Positions 25,404 to 35,938 of a stretch of 41,359 bases of DNA are shown piece after piece; the stretch's first letter is position 1; every line of letters begins with the position of its first letter. The position numbers and the translations under genes are program-made. The notes under the pieces are model-generated. The model saw nothing but the letters and a program-made list of their open reading frames with translations. It was not told the DNA's origin and ran no database searches. This stretch comes from Flavobacteriaceae bacterium (lineage in GTDB: Bacteria; Bacteroidota; Bacteroidia; Flavobacteriales; Flavobacteriaceae), in NCBI GenBank assembly GCA_025800395.1, contig JAOXRU010000078.1, positions 1 to 41,359 of the forward strand, in the 5' to 3' direction.

Positions 25404-26318
25404 ATGCAATTTGAGAAACGATTTTTTTGGGGGGTAATTATGGCTGTAGTAGGTATTGTTTTTTTTTCCAGCAAAGCAGTTATGGTAAAATTAGCCTATC
25501 AGTATGAGGTAACCGCTATACATTTGTTGGTGTTTCGTATGCTATTTTCATTACCGTTTTATCTATTAATGGCTTGGCGTTATCCTTCTAATATGCCTAT
25601 TTCTAACTACAGCATCAAAGATTATGTTTGGCTAATATTCTTTGGGGTTATAGGTTATTATGTAGCAAGTTTGTTTGATTTTTTGGGTCTTCGATATATC
25701 TCTGCTGGCCTAGAACGCATCGTTCTTTTTGTATATCCGACTATAGTAGTGTTATTGGGGTATTGGTTTTTAAAAAAACCAGTTGATAAGGCCCAAAAAA
25801 CAGCTATAGCAATTACCTATATCGGCTTATTGGTAACCTTTTGGAACCAATTAAGTATAGAAGGAAGTAAAGTTTGGTTTGGTGCTCTTTTGGTATTTTT
25901 TTGTGCAATAACATATGCCATGTATTTGGTGGGGAGCGAATATATGATACCTAAATTTGGAGTAAAGGCATTTACCTCTTATTCCATGATTATTGCTTGC
26001 GTAGCAACCTTGGTTCATTATGGGATGCAAGATCAGGCGGATTTGTGGAGCTATCCTTGGCAAGTGTATATGATAGGATTGATGATGGCAGTATTTGCTA
26101 CAATTATTCCTTCTTATTTGGTGGTTGGAGCCATTTCTAAAATAGGTTCTTCTGATTTTGCTATTCTTGCTAGTCTAGGACCAATTGCAACCATAAGTTT
26201 GGCTTATTGGGTTTTAGGAGAAGTCTTAAGTATAGAGCAATTTATAGGAGGAACCATAATAGTGCTTGGAGTTTTGTACCTAGGAATGATTAAAAGAAAA
26301 AAAGCTAGACTTAAATAG
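25404..26318 (+). CDS. EamA/DMT family transporter
   Basis: A 304-residue membrane protein with ten predicted helices in two EamA repeats of five (about 8-140 and 155-298). The LRYISAGLERIVLFVYPTIV segment of the first repeat and SDFAILASLGPIATISLAYWVLGE of the second are typical of drug/metabolite exporters. The substrate is unknown. The ATG at 25404 is used, but a -7-like TAGATTTG at 25392-25399 lies so close that the ATG at 25440, 12 codons in, may be the real start. The C terminus is basic (KRKKARLK). It is a single gene between ychF and parE. Confidence 0.87.
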   Translation: MQFEKRFFWGVIMAVVGIVFFSSKAVMVKLAYQYEVTAIHLLVFRMLFSLPFYLLMAWRYPSNMPISNYSIKDYVWLIFFGVIGYYVASLFDFLGLRYISAGLERIVLFVYPTIVVLLGYWFLKKPVDKAQKTAIAITYIGLLVTFWNQLSIEGSKVWFGALLVFFCAITYAMYLVGSEYMIPKFGVKAFTSYSMIIACVATLVHYGMQDQADLWSYPWQVYMIGLMMAVFATIIPSYLVVGAISKIGSSDFAILASLGPIATISLAYWVLGEVLSIEQFIGGTIIVLGVLYLGMIKRKKARLK

Positions 26319-26430
26319 GGTTTTAGTAGCACTTATAAAGAAACAATTGTTAATTAATTTCTGGTTTTCTCATTTTATATTTTGTATGCAGTTCTTATAT
26401 TAGCAATCCAACATTAAATTCGTTTTCTCT

Positions 26431-28281
26431 ATGGCAAAAACAACGTATACTGAAGATAATATACGCTCACTCGATTGGAAGGAACATATCCGCATGCGTC
26501 CAGGGATGTATATCGGAAAATTGGGTGATGGGTCTTCGGCGGACGATGGCATTTATATTCTGATCAAAGAGGTGCTCGACAATTCTATAGATGAATTTGT
26601 AATGGGTGCGGGTAAAACCATAGAAATAAATATAAAAGAAAATGAAGTAAACATTCGTGATTACGGACGAGGTATTCCTCTGGGGAAGGTTGTAGATGTA
26701 GTATCTAAAATGAATACAGGAGGGAAATACGATTCTAAGGCTTTTAAGAAATCGGTTGGGTTAAATGGTGTTGGGACTAAGGCTGTAAATGCGTTATCTG
26801 CGAGTTTTAAGGTGCAATCTGTAAGAGAAGGACAGACCAAGTGGGCTTTGTTTGAACAAGGAAATTTATTGGAAGAATCCTCTATGGAAACTACTTCTAA
26901 GCGCAAAGGAACAAGCGTGAGTTTTGTCCCAGATGCTTCCATATTTAAGAATTATAAGTTTCGCCAAGAATATATAGAGAAGATGCTCAAAAACTACGTC
27001 TATCTAAATAGGGGGCTGACTATAGTTTTTAATGGGGAGAAGTTTGTTTCTGAAAACGGATTAAAAGATTTGTTGGAAGACAACAATAGTAAGGAAGACA
27101 TGCTCTATCCAATCATTCATTTGATGGGAGAAGATATCGAATTGGCGATTACACATAGCAAAACCCAATATAGCGAAGAGTATCACAGTTTTGTAAACGG
27201 CCAACATACCACACAAGGAGGGACGCATCAGGCTGCTTTTCGTGAGGCCTTGGTAAAAACCATACGAGAGTTTTATGGAAAAAGTTACGATGCTTCCGAT
27301 ATTCGCAAATCAATTATAGCTGCGATTTCTATCAAAGTGATGGAGCCAGTATTTGAGAGTCAGACCAAAACCAAATTGGGCTCTACGGATATGGGAGGGG
27401 ATTTACCTACGGTAAGAACCTTCATAAACGATTTTGTCGGTCGCAATTTGGATAATTTTTTGCATAAAAATGTGGATATAGCCGAAGCTATTCAGCGAAA
27501 GATTGTACAAGCGGAAAGGGAAAGAAAAGAGCTTTCGGGCATTCGAAAGCTTGCAAGAGAACGGGCAAAGAAAGTGAGTCTTCACAATAAGAAACTGAGA
27601 GATTGTCGGGTGCATCTTGGGGATTTGAAAAAAGACAATCGTTTAGATACTACCTTATTTATTACAGAGGGAGATTCCGCATCGGGTTCGATTACCAAAT
27701 CTAGAGATGTGAATACACAAGCCGTATTTAGTCTTAGGGGGAAACCTTTGAATTCTTATGGGATGAGCAAAAAAATTGTTTATGAAAACGAGGAATTCAA
27801 CTTGTTGCAAGCAGCACTCAATATCGAAGAATCCCTAGAGGATTTGCGCTACAACAATATAGTGATCGCAACAGATGCCGATGTGGATGGTATGCACATT
27901 CGATTACTTTTGATTACCTTCTTTTTGCAGTTTTTTCCAGAAGTCATCAAAGAAGGACATTTATATATTTTACAAACCCCATTGTTTCGAGTAAGAAACA
28001 AAAAAGAGACCATTTACTGTTATAGCGATGAAGAAAAAACAGCCGCAATCAACAAATTAAAAGGGAGGCCTGAGATTACACGATTTAAAGGACTTGGGGA
28101 GATATCGCCAGATGAATTTCAATATTTTATAGGGGAGGACATTCGCCTAGACCCTGTGATGTTGGATAAAGCCATGTCTATAGAACAACTTTTGGAATTT
28201 TATATGGGGAAAAACACTCCAGATCGTCAAAAGTTTATCATCAATAATTTGAAAGTAGAATTAGATGCCGTAGAGGCATAA
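26431..28281 (+). CDS. parE: DNA topoisomerase IV subunit B
   Basis: A 616-residue type IIA topoisomerase ATPase subunit. GHKL residues E47 and N51 ([10 protein letters not shown]), the [11 protein letters not shown] segment of the ATP lid, the TOPRIM glutamate E413 ([10 protein letters not shown]) and the D482-x-D484-x-D486 triad are all in place. It lacks the long insert of GyrB and ends soon after the TOPRIM region, as Bacteroidota ParE proteins do. It drives decatenation of daughter chromosomes with the ParC subunit encoded 31 bases downstream. Confidence 0.95.
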   Translation: MAKTTYTEDNIRSLDWKEHIRMRPGMYIGKLGDGSSADDGIYILIKEVLDNSIDEFVMGAGKTIEINIKENEVNIRDYGRGIPLGKVVDVVSKMNTGGKYDSKAFKKSVGLNGVGTKAVNALSASFKVQSVREGQTKWALFEQGNLLEESSMETTSKRKGTSVSFVPDASIFKNYKFRQEYIEKMLKNYVYLNRGLTIVFNGEKFVSENGLKDLLEDNNSKEDMLYPIIHLMGEDIELAITHSKTQYSEEYHSFVNGQHTTQGGTHQAAFREALVKTIREFYGKSYDASDIRKSIIAAISIKVMEPVFESQTKTKLGSTDMGGDLPTVRTFINDFVGRNLDNFLHKNVDIAEAIQRKIVQAERERKELSGIRKLARERAKKVSLHNKKLRDCRVHLGDLKKDNRLDTTLFITEGDSASGSITKSRDVNTQAVFSLRGKPLNSYGMSKKIVYENEEFNLLQAALNIEESLEDLRYNNIVIATDADVDGMHIRLLLITFFLQFFPEVIKEGHLYILQTPLFRVRNKKETIYCYSDEEKTAAINKLKGRPEITRFKGLGEISPDEFQYFIGEDIRLDPVMLDKAMSIEQLLEFYMGKNTPDRQKFIINNLKVELDAVEA

Positions 28282-28312
28282 CCATAGCAAACCACAACCA
28301 TAAGCATTCTTC

Positions 28313-30949
28313 ATGGAGGAGCACTTAGAGAACGAAAAGAACGAGAATATCGAGAATAACGAAAATGTCGCAGGCGATAACCAAGAAAGTATAACCCGGG
28401 TAACAGGGATGTACAAAGATTGGTTTTTGGATTATGCTTCCTATGTAATACTAGAGCGAGCAGTACCAGCTATAGAAGACGGTTTTAAACCTGTGCAAAG
28501 GAGAATTATGCATTCGTTAAAAGAGCTCGATGATGGACGTTACAACAAAGTGGCAAATGTGGTAGGGCATACGATGCAATACCATCCACATGGTGATGCG
28601 AGTATTGCAGATGCCATGGTGCAAATTGGCCAAAAAGACCTACTGATCGATACCCAAGGTAACTGGGGAAATATTCTCACAGGAGATAGGGCTGCAGCTT
28701 CTCGATATATAGAAGCGCGACTATCGAAGTTTGCACTAGAGGTGGTATATAGTCCAAAAATTACAGAATGGCAACAATCCTATGACGGTAGAAAGAAGGA
28801 GCCAATCAATTTACCAGTGAAGTTCCCCATGTTATTGGCGCAAGGGGCTGAAGGAATTGCAGTAGGACTATCTACAAAAATTTTGCCGCACAATTTTTTG
28901 GAATTGATCGATGCTTCTATCAAACATTTGCAAGGGAAACGCTTTTCCATATTTCCAGATTTCCCAACTGCTGGAATTATAGATGTAAGTAATTACAACG
29001 ATGGATTGAGGGGAGGGAAAGTTAGAGTGCGTTCTCGTATAGAACAACGCAACAAAAATACTCTGGTAATTCAGCAAATACCATTTGGAACCAATACCGG
29101 ATCCCTGATCGATTCGATACTTAAAGCCAATGAAAAAGGTAAAATCAAAATAAAGAAGATAGAGGATAATACTGCAGCGGAAGTAGAGATTTTGGTGCAT
29201 TTACATCATGGGATTTCTCCCGATAAAACCATAGATGCCTTATATGCGTTTACCAATTGTGAAATGTCTATTTCTCCTCTAGGCTGTGTGATCGTGGATA
29301 ACAAACCTATCTTTATGGGGGTTACCGAAATTTTGAAGCGTTCTACAGATTTTACGGTAGAATTGCTACGCAAAGAATTGGAGATTTTAAAAGAAGAGTT
29401 AGAATCGCAATGGCATTTTTCTTCCTTGGAGCGAATTTTTATAGAAAATAGAATTTATCGTGATATAGAAGAGGAAGAAACCTGGGAAGGGGTTATCGCA
29501 GCTATAGATAAAGGATTGAAGCCATATATAGGGAATTTGAAGCGTCCTGTGACCAAAGAAGATATTGTACGTTTGACCGAAATAAGGATTAAACGAATTT
29601 CGAAGTTTGATCTGGATAAAGCACAGCAACTTCTAGAATCTCTAGAGGAAAGGATAGCGGAGGTAGTTTATAATTTGGAGCATATTATAGATTTTTCGAT
29701 AGACTATTTCAAGAAATTAAAAAAAGACTTTGGGAACGGCAAAGAACGCAAATCCGAGATTTCGGTATTTGACGAAATCGATGCTACCAAAGTGGTTGTG
29801 CGTAATACCAAATTGTATGTCAATCGGGAGGAAGGTTTTATTGGAACCTCGCTCAAAAAAGATGAATACGTATGTGACTGCAGTGATATAGATGATATCA
29901 TTGTTTTTACAGAAGAAGGAAAAATGCGTGTAACCAAGGTAGATAGTAAGACTTTTATTGGTAAAAACATTATACATGTAGCGGTGTTTAAGAAAGGGGA
30001 TAAGCGTACCATCTATAATCTTATTTACAAAGATGGAAAAGGTGGAACCACTTATGTAAAACGATTCTTTGTAAGCGGTGTTACACGGGATAAAGATTAT
30101 ATGCTTACTCAGGGAAAAGCATCCTCCAAATTGTTGTATTTTACTGCCAACCCCAATGGGGAAGCTGAAATTGTGAATGTATCTTTGCGACAAACGGGCA
30201 GTATCAAGAAATTGAAATGGGATTTGGATTTTTCAGAAGTACTCATAAAAGGAAGAGGTTCCAAAGGAAATATAGTAACCAAGTTTGCTGTTAAGCGTAT
30301 TGAGCTTAAAGAAAAAGGTGTTTCTACTTTAAAACCAAGAAATATTTGGTATGACGACATTGTAAAAAGACTCAATGTAGACGGTAGAGGAGAGCTCTTA
30401 GGGGCGTTTAAGGGCGAAGATCGACTGTTGGTTGTTACTCAAAACGGTTTGGTGAAAACCATTATACCCGAATTGACAGCACATTTTCCTAGCGATATGA
30501 TTGTCTTGGAAAAATGGCATCCCAAGAAACCTATTTCAGCAATACACTATTGTGGAGATAAAGAACGATATTATGTCAAACGATTTGTGATTGAAAATGA
30601 GCAAAAGGAAGAAAAGATTATTACCGATCATGTAAAATCCCAGTTGGAATTGGTGAGCACCGATTGGAAGCCAATGGCGGAGATTGTCTTTAAAAAAGAA
30701 AGAGGTAAAGAGAAAAAACCAAATATGGAGGTAAATTTGGAAGAATTTATAGCTGTTAAGGGGATAAAAGCTATAGGAAACCAATTGACAACCGAGGAGG
30801 TTAGAGCGATCAATCTAATGGAGTCCTTGCCATACGAAGATCCTGATGCGCCTGTGATAGAGGAAATGGAGGTGGTAGCAGAAGAAAACCTCAGTTTCAA
30901 AAAGGATGATGGAAGCGATGAAGGTCAGGTGAGTTTGGAATTGGAATAG
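28313..30949 (+). CDS. parC: DNA topoisomerase IV subunit A (GyrA/ParC)
   Basis: An 878-residue DNA-cleaving subunit. The catalytic tyrosine is Y132 in ASRYIEARL, preceded by the HPHGDASIADAMV segment (91-103). The N terminus has a Glu/Asn-rich extension of about 25 residues. The breakage-reunion domain runs to about residue 440, followed by a coiled coil and a C-terminal propeller-like region without a clear GyrA box, which favours topoisomerase IV over gyrase. It pairs with parE upstream. The C terminus is acidic. Confidence 0.94.
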   Translation: MEEHLENEKNENIENNENVAGDNQESITRVTGMYKDWFLDYASYVILERAVPAIEDGFKPVQRRIMHSLKELDDGRYNKVANVVGHTMQYHPHGDASIADAMVQIGQKDLLIDTQGNWGNILTGDRAAASRYIEARLSKFALEVVYSPKITEWQQSYDGRKKEPINLPVKFPMLLAQGAEGIAVGLSTKILPHNFLELIDASIKHLQGKRFSIFPDFPTAGIIDVSNYNDGLRGGKVRVRSRIEQRNKNTLVIQQIPFGTNTGSLIDSILKANEKGKIKIKKIEDNTAAEVEILVHLHHGISPDKTIDALYAFTNCEMSISPLGCVIVDNKPIFMGVTEILKRSTDFTVELLRKELEILKEELESQWHFSSLERIFIENRIYRDIEEEETWEGVIAAIDKGLKPYIGNLKRPVTKEDIVRLTEIRIKRISKFDLDKAQQLLESLEERIAEVVYNLEHIIDFSIDYFKKLKKDFGNGKERKSEISVFDEIDATKVVVRNTKLYVNREEGFIGTSLKKDEYVCDCSDIDDIIVFTEEGKMRVTKVDSKTFIGKNIIHVAVFKKGDKRTIYNLIYKDGKGGTTYVKRFFVSGVTRDKDYMLTQGKASSKLLYFTANPNGEAEIVNVSLRQTGSIKKLKWDLDFSEVLIKGRGSKGNIVTKFAVKRIELKEKGVSTLKPRNIWYDDIVKRLNVDGRGELLGAFKGEDRLLVVTQNGLVKTIIPELTAHFPSDMIVLEKWHPKKPISAIHYCGDKERYYVKRFVIENEQKEEKIITDHVKSQLELVSTDWKPMAEIVFKKERGKEKKPNMEVNLEEFIAVKGIKAIGNQLTTEEVRAINLMESLPYEDPDAPVIEEMEVVAEENLSFKKDDGSDEGQVSLELE

Positions 30950-30983
30950 CAGATTTTGTGCAGTATTATATTGCGAGGGAATT

Positions 30984-31712
30984 ATGGAAGCAAACAAAGG
31001 GATTAGAATCAATAAGTTTTTGAGCGAAGCGGGTTACTGTTCAAGACGTGGGGCAGATCGCTTATTGGAGCAAGGACGTATCACCATAAATGGAGAGTTA
31101 CCAGTAATGGGTACCAAAGTTCAAGCAGGTGATATCGTGGCAGTAGACGGCAAAAAGGTAGCCAAACAAGAAGAAGATTTTATCTACTTGGTTTTCAACA
31201 AGCCCGTGGGTATTGTATGTACTACCGATACCAAGGTAGAAAAAGATAATATCATTGATTATATCAATTATCCGAAACGAATTTTCCCAATAGGAAGATT
31301 GGATAAACCAAGTGAGGGACTCATTTTTCTTACCAATGATGGGGATATAGTGAACAAGATTTTGAGAGCCAGAAACCATCATGAAAAAGAATATTTGGTA
31401 ACGGTAAACAAGCCAATTACACCAGAATTTGTGGAACGTATGCAAAATGGAATCCCCATTTTGGATACGATAACTCGAAAATGTAAGGTAGTGAAAGAGG
31501 ACGGCTTTACATTTCGTATGGTACTTACTCAAGGACTAAACAGGCAGATTCGCAGAATGTGCGAGTACTTGGATTATGAGGTAAAAACGCTAAAACGCAT
31601 TCGTATCATGCATGTTCAATTGGATGTAGAAGTTGGACAATGGCGGCATTTAACCCAAGAGGAATTGAAAACTTTGAAGAAAATGGTATCCCATTCGTCT
31701 AAAACCATCTAG
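30984..31712 (+). CDS. rluF: 23S rRNA pseudouridine synthase, RluF-type
   Basis: A 242-residue protein with an N-terminal S4 RNA-binding domain (about 7-55, RINKFLSEAGYCSRR) and an RsuA-family catalytic domain with D107 in GRLDKPSEGL. NRQIRRMCEYLDYEV near the C terminus is characteristic of the RluF/RluB branch. It is expected to isomerise a uridine of 23S rRNA; RluF-type fits best in length and motif spacing, but RluB/RluE specificity cannot be excluded. It starts 34 bases after parC and may be in the same transcript. Confidence 0.87.
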   Translation: MEANKGIRINKFLSEAGYCSRRGADRLLEQGRITINGELPVMGTKVQAGDIVAVDGKKVAKQEEDFIYLVFNKPVGIVCTTDTKVEKDNIIDYINYPKRIFPIGRLDKPSEGLIFLTNDGDIVNKILRARNHHEKEYLVTVNKPITPEFVERMQNGIPILDTITRKCKVVKEDGFTFRMVLTQGLNRQIRRMCEYLDYEVKTLKRIRIMHVQLDVEVGQWRHLTQEELKTLKKMVSHSSKTI

Positions 31713-31807
31713 CTTACCGAAACATATAGGTAGTGTATCGAAACAAGCATACCTGTTGCCTTTTGATATAGAGTTATTTCTTATTTAGGTTTTATATTGC
31801 AAGGGCT

Positions 31808-33358
31808 ATGATAGAAAATATCCTTACAAAAGTATATGGAAGTGCGGTATTTGGTGTGGAAGCTACAACTATAACTGTGGAAGTGCATATCAATAGAGGC
31901 GTGGGATACCATTTGGTTGGATTGCCAGACAATGCCATAAAAGAGAGTAATTATCGTATAGCGGCTGCCTTGCAAAACAATGGCTATCGCATACCGGGAA
32001 AAAAAATCACGATAAACATGGCTCCTGCCGATTTGCGAAAAGAAGGGAGTGCCTATGATTTGAGTATAGCCTTGGGGATATTAGTTGCCAGTGGGCAAAT
32101 AGAAGCGGAGCTGTTGGGGTCTTATATTATCATGGGAGAATTATCGCTGGATGGTTCTTTGCAACCGATTAGAGGGGTGCTTCCCATAGCTATAAAAGCC
32201 ATGGAAGAAGGTTTTAAAGGGTTTATATTGCCCAAAGCCAATGCAAAAGAAGCTGCCGTGGTAGAAGGTCTAGAAGTTCTAGGGGTAGAGAATATATCAG
32301 AGGTAATATCTTTTTTTGATGAGGGAATAGCAATAGAACCAACTGTCTTGGATTTGCAGGCCGAATATGACGATCTGTTTGAAAATGGTTTGGTAGACTT
32401 TTCGGATGTGAAAGGACAAGAAACGATCAAACGTTGTTTGGAAATTGCTGCAGCCGGAGGACACAACTTGGTTCTAATCGGTCCGCCGGGTTCGGGTAAA
32501 ACCATGTTGGCGAAAAGACTCCCTACCATCTTGCCACCTATGACCTTGAATGAGGCATTGGAAACTACCAAAATTCATTCGGTAGTTGGTAAAGTGAAAA
32601 GCACTGGACTAATAAAACAACGACCATTTCGGTCTCCACACCACACCATAAGCGATGTAGCTTTGGTTGGTGGAGGTACCTATCCACAACCTGGCGAAAT
32701 TAGTCTTTCACATAATGGTATTTTGTTTTTGGACGAATTGCCAGAATTTAAGCGGTCGGTACTTGAAGTGATGCGTCAACCTCTAGAAGATAGAGAGGTA
32801 ACCATATCTAGAGCAAAATTTACAGTTACCTATCCATCTAGTTTTATGCTGGTAGCTAGTATGAATCCTAGCCCAGGAGGGTATTTCAATGACGGACATG
32901 CGCCCATACAGAATTCTAATATGGAAATGCAACGATATTTGAGCAAAATTTCTGGGCCTTTGCTCGATCGTATTGATTTGCATATAGAAGTGAATCCTGT
33001 GCCGTTTGAAAAGCTGGCAGATAGCCGAAAGGGAGAGACTTCAGTAGAAATCCGAAGACGAGTAGTTGCTGCACGAAATATACAGACAGAAAGATTTAAA
33101 AATTACAAAGAACTACACCACAACGCCCAAATGACTACCAGACAAATAGAAGACTTTTGTCACCTAAACAAAGAGTCAAAGAAGATGCTAAAAGAAGCCA
33201 TGGAAAGATTGCATCTTTCGGCTAGGGCGTATGACCGTATATTAAAAGTTGCACGGACCATAGCCGATTTGGAAGGAGAGGCGGATATCCAAAATCACCA
33301 TATAAGTGAAGCGATTCAATATAGAAGTCTCGATCGTGAGGGTTGGCTGTATGGGTAA
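31808..33358 (+). CDS. YifB/ComM-type magnesium-chelatase-like AAA ATPase
   Basis: A 516-residue protein: an N-terminal Lon-protease-like domain (about 1-180, with [13 protein letters not shown]), an AAA+ core with Walker A GPPGSGKT at 225-232 and Walker [11 protein letters not shown] at 304-313, then a C-terminal Mg-chelatase helical domain (about 410-510, [23 protein letters not shown]). ComM of naturally transformable bacteria is a hexameric helicase that extends branch migration during integration of donor DNA. Homologues occur widely in bacteria not known to be competent. It lies 95 bases after rluF. Confidence 0.92.
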   Translation: MIENILTKVYGSAVFGVEATTITVEVHINRGVGYHLVGLPDNAIKESNYRIAAALQNNGYRIPGKKITINMAPADLRKEGSAYDLSIALGILVASGQIEAELLGSYIIMGELSLDGSLQPIRGVLPIAIKAMEEGFKGFILPKANAKEAAVVEGLEVLGVENISEVISFFDEGIAIEPTVLDLQAEYDDLFENGLVDFSDVKGQETIKRCLEIAAAGGHNLVLIGPPGSGKTMLAKRLPTILPPMTLNEALETTKIHSVVGKVKSTGLIKQRPFRSPHHTISDVALVGGGTYPQPGEISLSHNGILFLDELPEFKRSVLEVMRQPLEDREVTISRAKFTVTYPSSFMLVASMNPSPGGYFNDGHAPIQNSNMEMQRYLSKISGPLLDRIDLHIEVNPVPFEKLADSRKGETSVEIRRRVVAARNIQTERFKNYKELHHNAQMTTRQIEDFCHLNKESKKMLKEAMERLHLSARAYDRILKVARTIADLEGEADIQNHHISEAIQYRSLDREGWLYG

Positions 33359-33635
33359 TTCAATATAGGTAAAAATTCTACAATATATATTTTAGTATAA
33401 ATATAAAGCAACTATTTACCTTATACGTAAGAATCCAACTATAAGTAAAACAAGCCTCAAAAAGCAATACTTCAAGAGTTTTTAACAATCTACGCAAAAA
33501 CAATCACTTAGCACGATAAAGTATTTTTATAGAAAGTAATCATTACACAAAAAGATTACAACTGTAAACAAGCGCTATTGTGGTGCATTTTAGTATATTC
33601 GTGAATCTAGAGAACCAACCTATTTTTAAGTAGAG
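33359..33635. other. AT-rich spacer, no gene seen
   Basis: 277 bases between the ComM-type gene and the DUF2891 gene. It is very AT-rich with stop codons in all frames and no clear RNA structure. TATATTCG near 33595 could be a weak -7 element of the downstream operon, without a well-placed -33. Confidence 0.5.
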
Positions 33636-34752
33636 ATGAAAAAAATTTTATACTTGCTGCCTTTTTTTTTTTGTTGTTGGCTGCAATCCGCCTAATAAGA
33701 AAGAAAAAACAAAAAACAGTACTCCAGTAAAACAATTTGCAGCTATGGAGCTTAATTTGGCACAAGCCAATAATTTGGCTAGTTTACCTTTGCACTGTGC
33801 AGAAATGGAATATCCCAATAAGCTAAATAATGTAATTGGCAGTGATGAAGATTTGCGTTCGCCCAAAGAACTACATCCTGCTTTTTATGGTTGTTTTGAT
33901 TGGCATAGTGCTGTACATGGACATTGGTCTATGGTGAGTTTGCTTAAGCAATTTCCAGAATTGGAGGAAGCCCCAAACTTTAGGAGAATATTAAAACAAC
34001 ATTTATCCAAGGAGAATATATCGGTAGAATTGGCGTATTTTCATGGGAAACACAACCAATCTTGGGAACGTACATATGGTTGGGCTTGGTTGCTAAAATT
34101 GGTGGAAGAATTGCATACTTGGGATGATCCTTTATCTAGGGAGTTGGAAGAAAATTTGCAACCTTTAGCACAATTGTTGGCACAACGTTTTGTTGGCTTT
34201 CTAAACAAGTTGCAGTATCCAATCCGTGTTGGAGAGCACCCCAATACTGCATTTGGGATGAATTTCGCATATGATTATGCGATTGCATTGGATGATGCAA
34301 GTTTAAAAGAGGCGATTATTAGAAATGCCAAAAGGTTTTATTTGAAGGATGCTGCATGTCCGATAGACTGGGAGCCCGGAGGTTTTGATTTTCTTTCTCC
34401 TTGCTTGGAAGAAGCAGCTTTGATGAGAAGAGTGTTGAAACCAGATGAATTCGATCCTTGGTTAGACTTGTTTTTGCCACAGCTTGCAGATAAGAATTTT
34501 GATATGGAAACGGGAATTGTTTCCGATCGCAAAGATGGTAAAATGGTGCATTTGGATGGGGTGAATTTTTCTAGAGCGTGGAATTTGTTTACGATAGCCC
34601 AAGGAAAGACAAGGTACAAACATTTACAAAATATTGCCAATAAGCACATACAATATTCTCTACCCAATTTGGTAGATGATGACTATGAAGGAGGACATTG
34701 GCTTGGTAGTTTTGCAATTTATGCTTTAAATGCAGGGAAATATGTGGAATAA
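33636..34752 (+). CDS. DUF2891 lipoprotein, reading frame broken in an 11-T tract
   Basis: The body (from the ATG at 33745, 335 residues) belongs to DUF2891: the HPAFYGCFDWHSAVHGHW motif at about 44-61, then Trp- and His-rich helical segments and SPCLEEAALMRRVL. In the same frame the DNA upstream of 33745 codes for VVGC, a perfect lipobox, then a Lys/Asn-rich linker into the domain. The matching signal start, ATG at 33636 (MKKILYLLPFFF), is in another frame. The two join if the T tract at 33662-33672 has 10 or 13 bases instead of 11. The full gene is thus an exported lipoprotein; as written here it is frameshifted. This may be a sequencing error or phase variation. The gene overlaps the next one. 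As I recall, DUF2891 genes also occur near pyroglutamyl peptidase and 5-oxoprolinase genes in other bacteria, and the pxp operon here fits that. Confidence 0.75.
33662..33672 (+). repeat. 11-T homopolymer tract inside the DUF2891 signal peptide
   Basis: Eleven T residues in a row, directly after codon 9 of the signal peptide. A tract length of 10 or 13 puts the start at 33636 in frame with the lipobox and the DUF2891 domain; 11 or 12 does not. Confidence 0.9.
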
Positions 34753-35938
34753 ACTAAAAAATGTTGGGCCAGGTGTGTTGGTAGCAGCTGCGTTTATAGG
34801 TCCCGGTACAGTTACCTTGTGTACGATAGCAGGTGTACGATTTGGGTATAGTTTGTTGTGGGCGATGTTACTGTCTATAATTGCTACTATAGTACTGCAA
34901 GAAATGGCTGCAAGATTGGGAATAATCACTCAAAAAGGTTTGGCAGCAGTCCTCAAAGAAGAAATTCAAAATTCTTGGTTGCAGAAAATTGTTTTACTGG
35001 TCATTTTGGGTGCTATAGTAGTAGGAAACGTTGCTTATGAAGGGGGAAATATAGGAGGGGCGACATTGGGGTTAAGTGTAGTATTTGGAGAGCATGGTTG
35101 GGTTCCTCTAATAATAGGAGCTATTGCCTTTGCTTTGCTTTGGGTCGGCAATTACAAGTTTTTGGAAAAAGCATTGGTGTCTTTGGTAATATTGATGAGT
35201 TTGGCCTTTGTTGCTACAGCCATTATTACCAAACCAGATTTGGGGGCCATGTTTCGTGGTATGTTATTGCCTAGTTTTCCAGAGGATAGCTTGTTTACAA
35301 TTATCGGACTAATTGGTACTACGGTGGTGCCGTATAATTTATTTTTGCATGCCTCATTGGTAAAAGAAAAATGGAAGGATCCCAAAAATCTTGGAGATGC
35401 AAGAAGGGATACAATAGTTTCCATCGGTTTGGGAGGATTGGTGTCTATGGCAATTATGGTTGCGGCCGTAGCTATTTCTGGAGATACTGTTGGAAATTTA
35501 CTAGATCTTGCTAGTGGATTAGAGCCTTTATTTGGCGCTTCTGCTAAGTACTTCCTAGGTATAGGTTTGTTTGCTTCTGGTATAACTTCAGCAATTACAG
35601 CGCCACTTGCAGCAGCTTACGTTGTCAATAGTTGTTTTGGATGGGGAGCTGGTCTCAAGGATACTAGATTTAGGATGGTGTGGATATTGATATTAGTCCT
35701 AGGAGTTGGTTCGCTTATGCTGGAAATAAAGCCCATACAAATCATTCAATTTGCTCAAATAGCCAATGGTGTACTGTTACCCGTAATAGCGGTATTGTTG
35801 CTATGGGTGGTCAACAAAAAATCTGTCTTGGGGACATACAAAAACACTTTTTATCAGAATGTATTCGGTGTTGTTTTGGTGTTGCTTACAATAGGTTTGG
35901 GAGGCAAAAGTGTTCTTAAAGTATTACAATGGATATGA
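34742..35938 (+). CDS. Nramp-family transporter lacking the metal-binding residues (YcsG-like)
   Basis: A 398-residue protein of about eleven helices with clear Nramp similarity (NVGPG start, FGYSLLW after helix 1, VVPYNLFLHASL in helix 6). In true Nramp metal carriers helix 1 has DPGN and helix 6 has MPH. Here these read GPGT (G20 and T23 for Asp and Asn) and VPY (V196 and Y198 for Met and His), so the known metal site is gone. It lies between a DUF2891 gene and pxpA, which it overlaps by 10 bases. In Bacillus subtilis the Nramp homologue ycsG lies next to pxpA (ycsF). The substrate is probably 5-oxoproline or a related compound; this is inference. An ATG at 34730 is an alternative start; I prefer 34742, where the family N terminus begins. 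It overlaps the end of the DUF2891 gene by 11 bases. Confidence 0.85.
   Translation: MWNKLKNVGPGVLVAAAFIGPGTVTLCTIAGVRFGYSLLWAMLLSIIATIVLQEMAARLGIITQKGLAAVLKEEIQNSWLQKIVLLVILGAIVVGNVAYEGGNIGGATLGLSVVFGEHGWVPLIIGAIAFALLWVGNYKFLEKALVSLVILMSLAFVATAIITKPDLGAMFRGMLLPSFPEDSLFTIIGLIGTTVVPYNLFLHASLVKEKWKDPKNLGDARRDTIVSIGLGGLVSMAIMVAAVAISGDTVGNLLDLASGLEPLFGASAKYFLGIGLFASGITSAITAPLAAAYVVNSCFGWGAGLKDTRFRMVWILILVLGVGSLMLEIKPIQIIQFAQIANGVLLPVIAVLLLWVVNKKSVLGTYKNTFYQNVFGVVLVLLTIGLGGKSVLKVLQWI

Noticed and set aside
25240..25437. Small open frame between ychF and the EamA gene
   Set aside because: It starts inside a likely terminator, overlaps the transporter start and has no motif.
29717..30193. Open frame on the minus strand inside parC
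   Set aside because: Phe/Tyr/Ile-rich shadow of a conserved gene with no domain.
33745..34752. ATG at 33745 as the real start of the DUF2891 gene
   Set aside because: The same frame continues upstream through a perfect lipobox (VVGC) and a typical linker, so the true N terminus is an exported signal peptide broken by the T tract.
34742..35938. Manganese/iron transporter
   Set aside because: The Asp, Asn and Met ligands of Nramp helices 1 and 6 are absent, and the operon points to 5-oxoproline.
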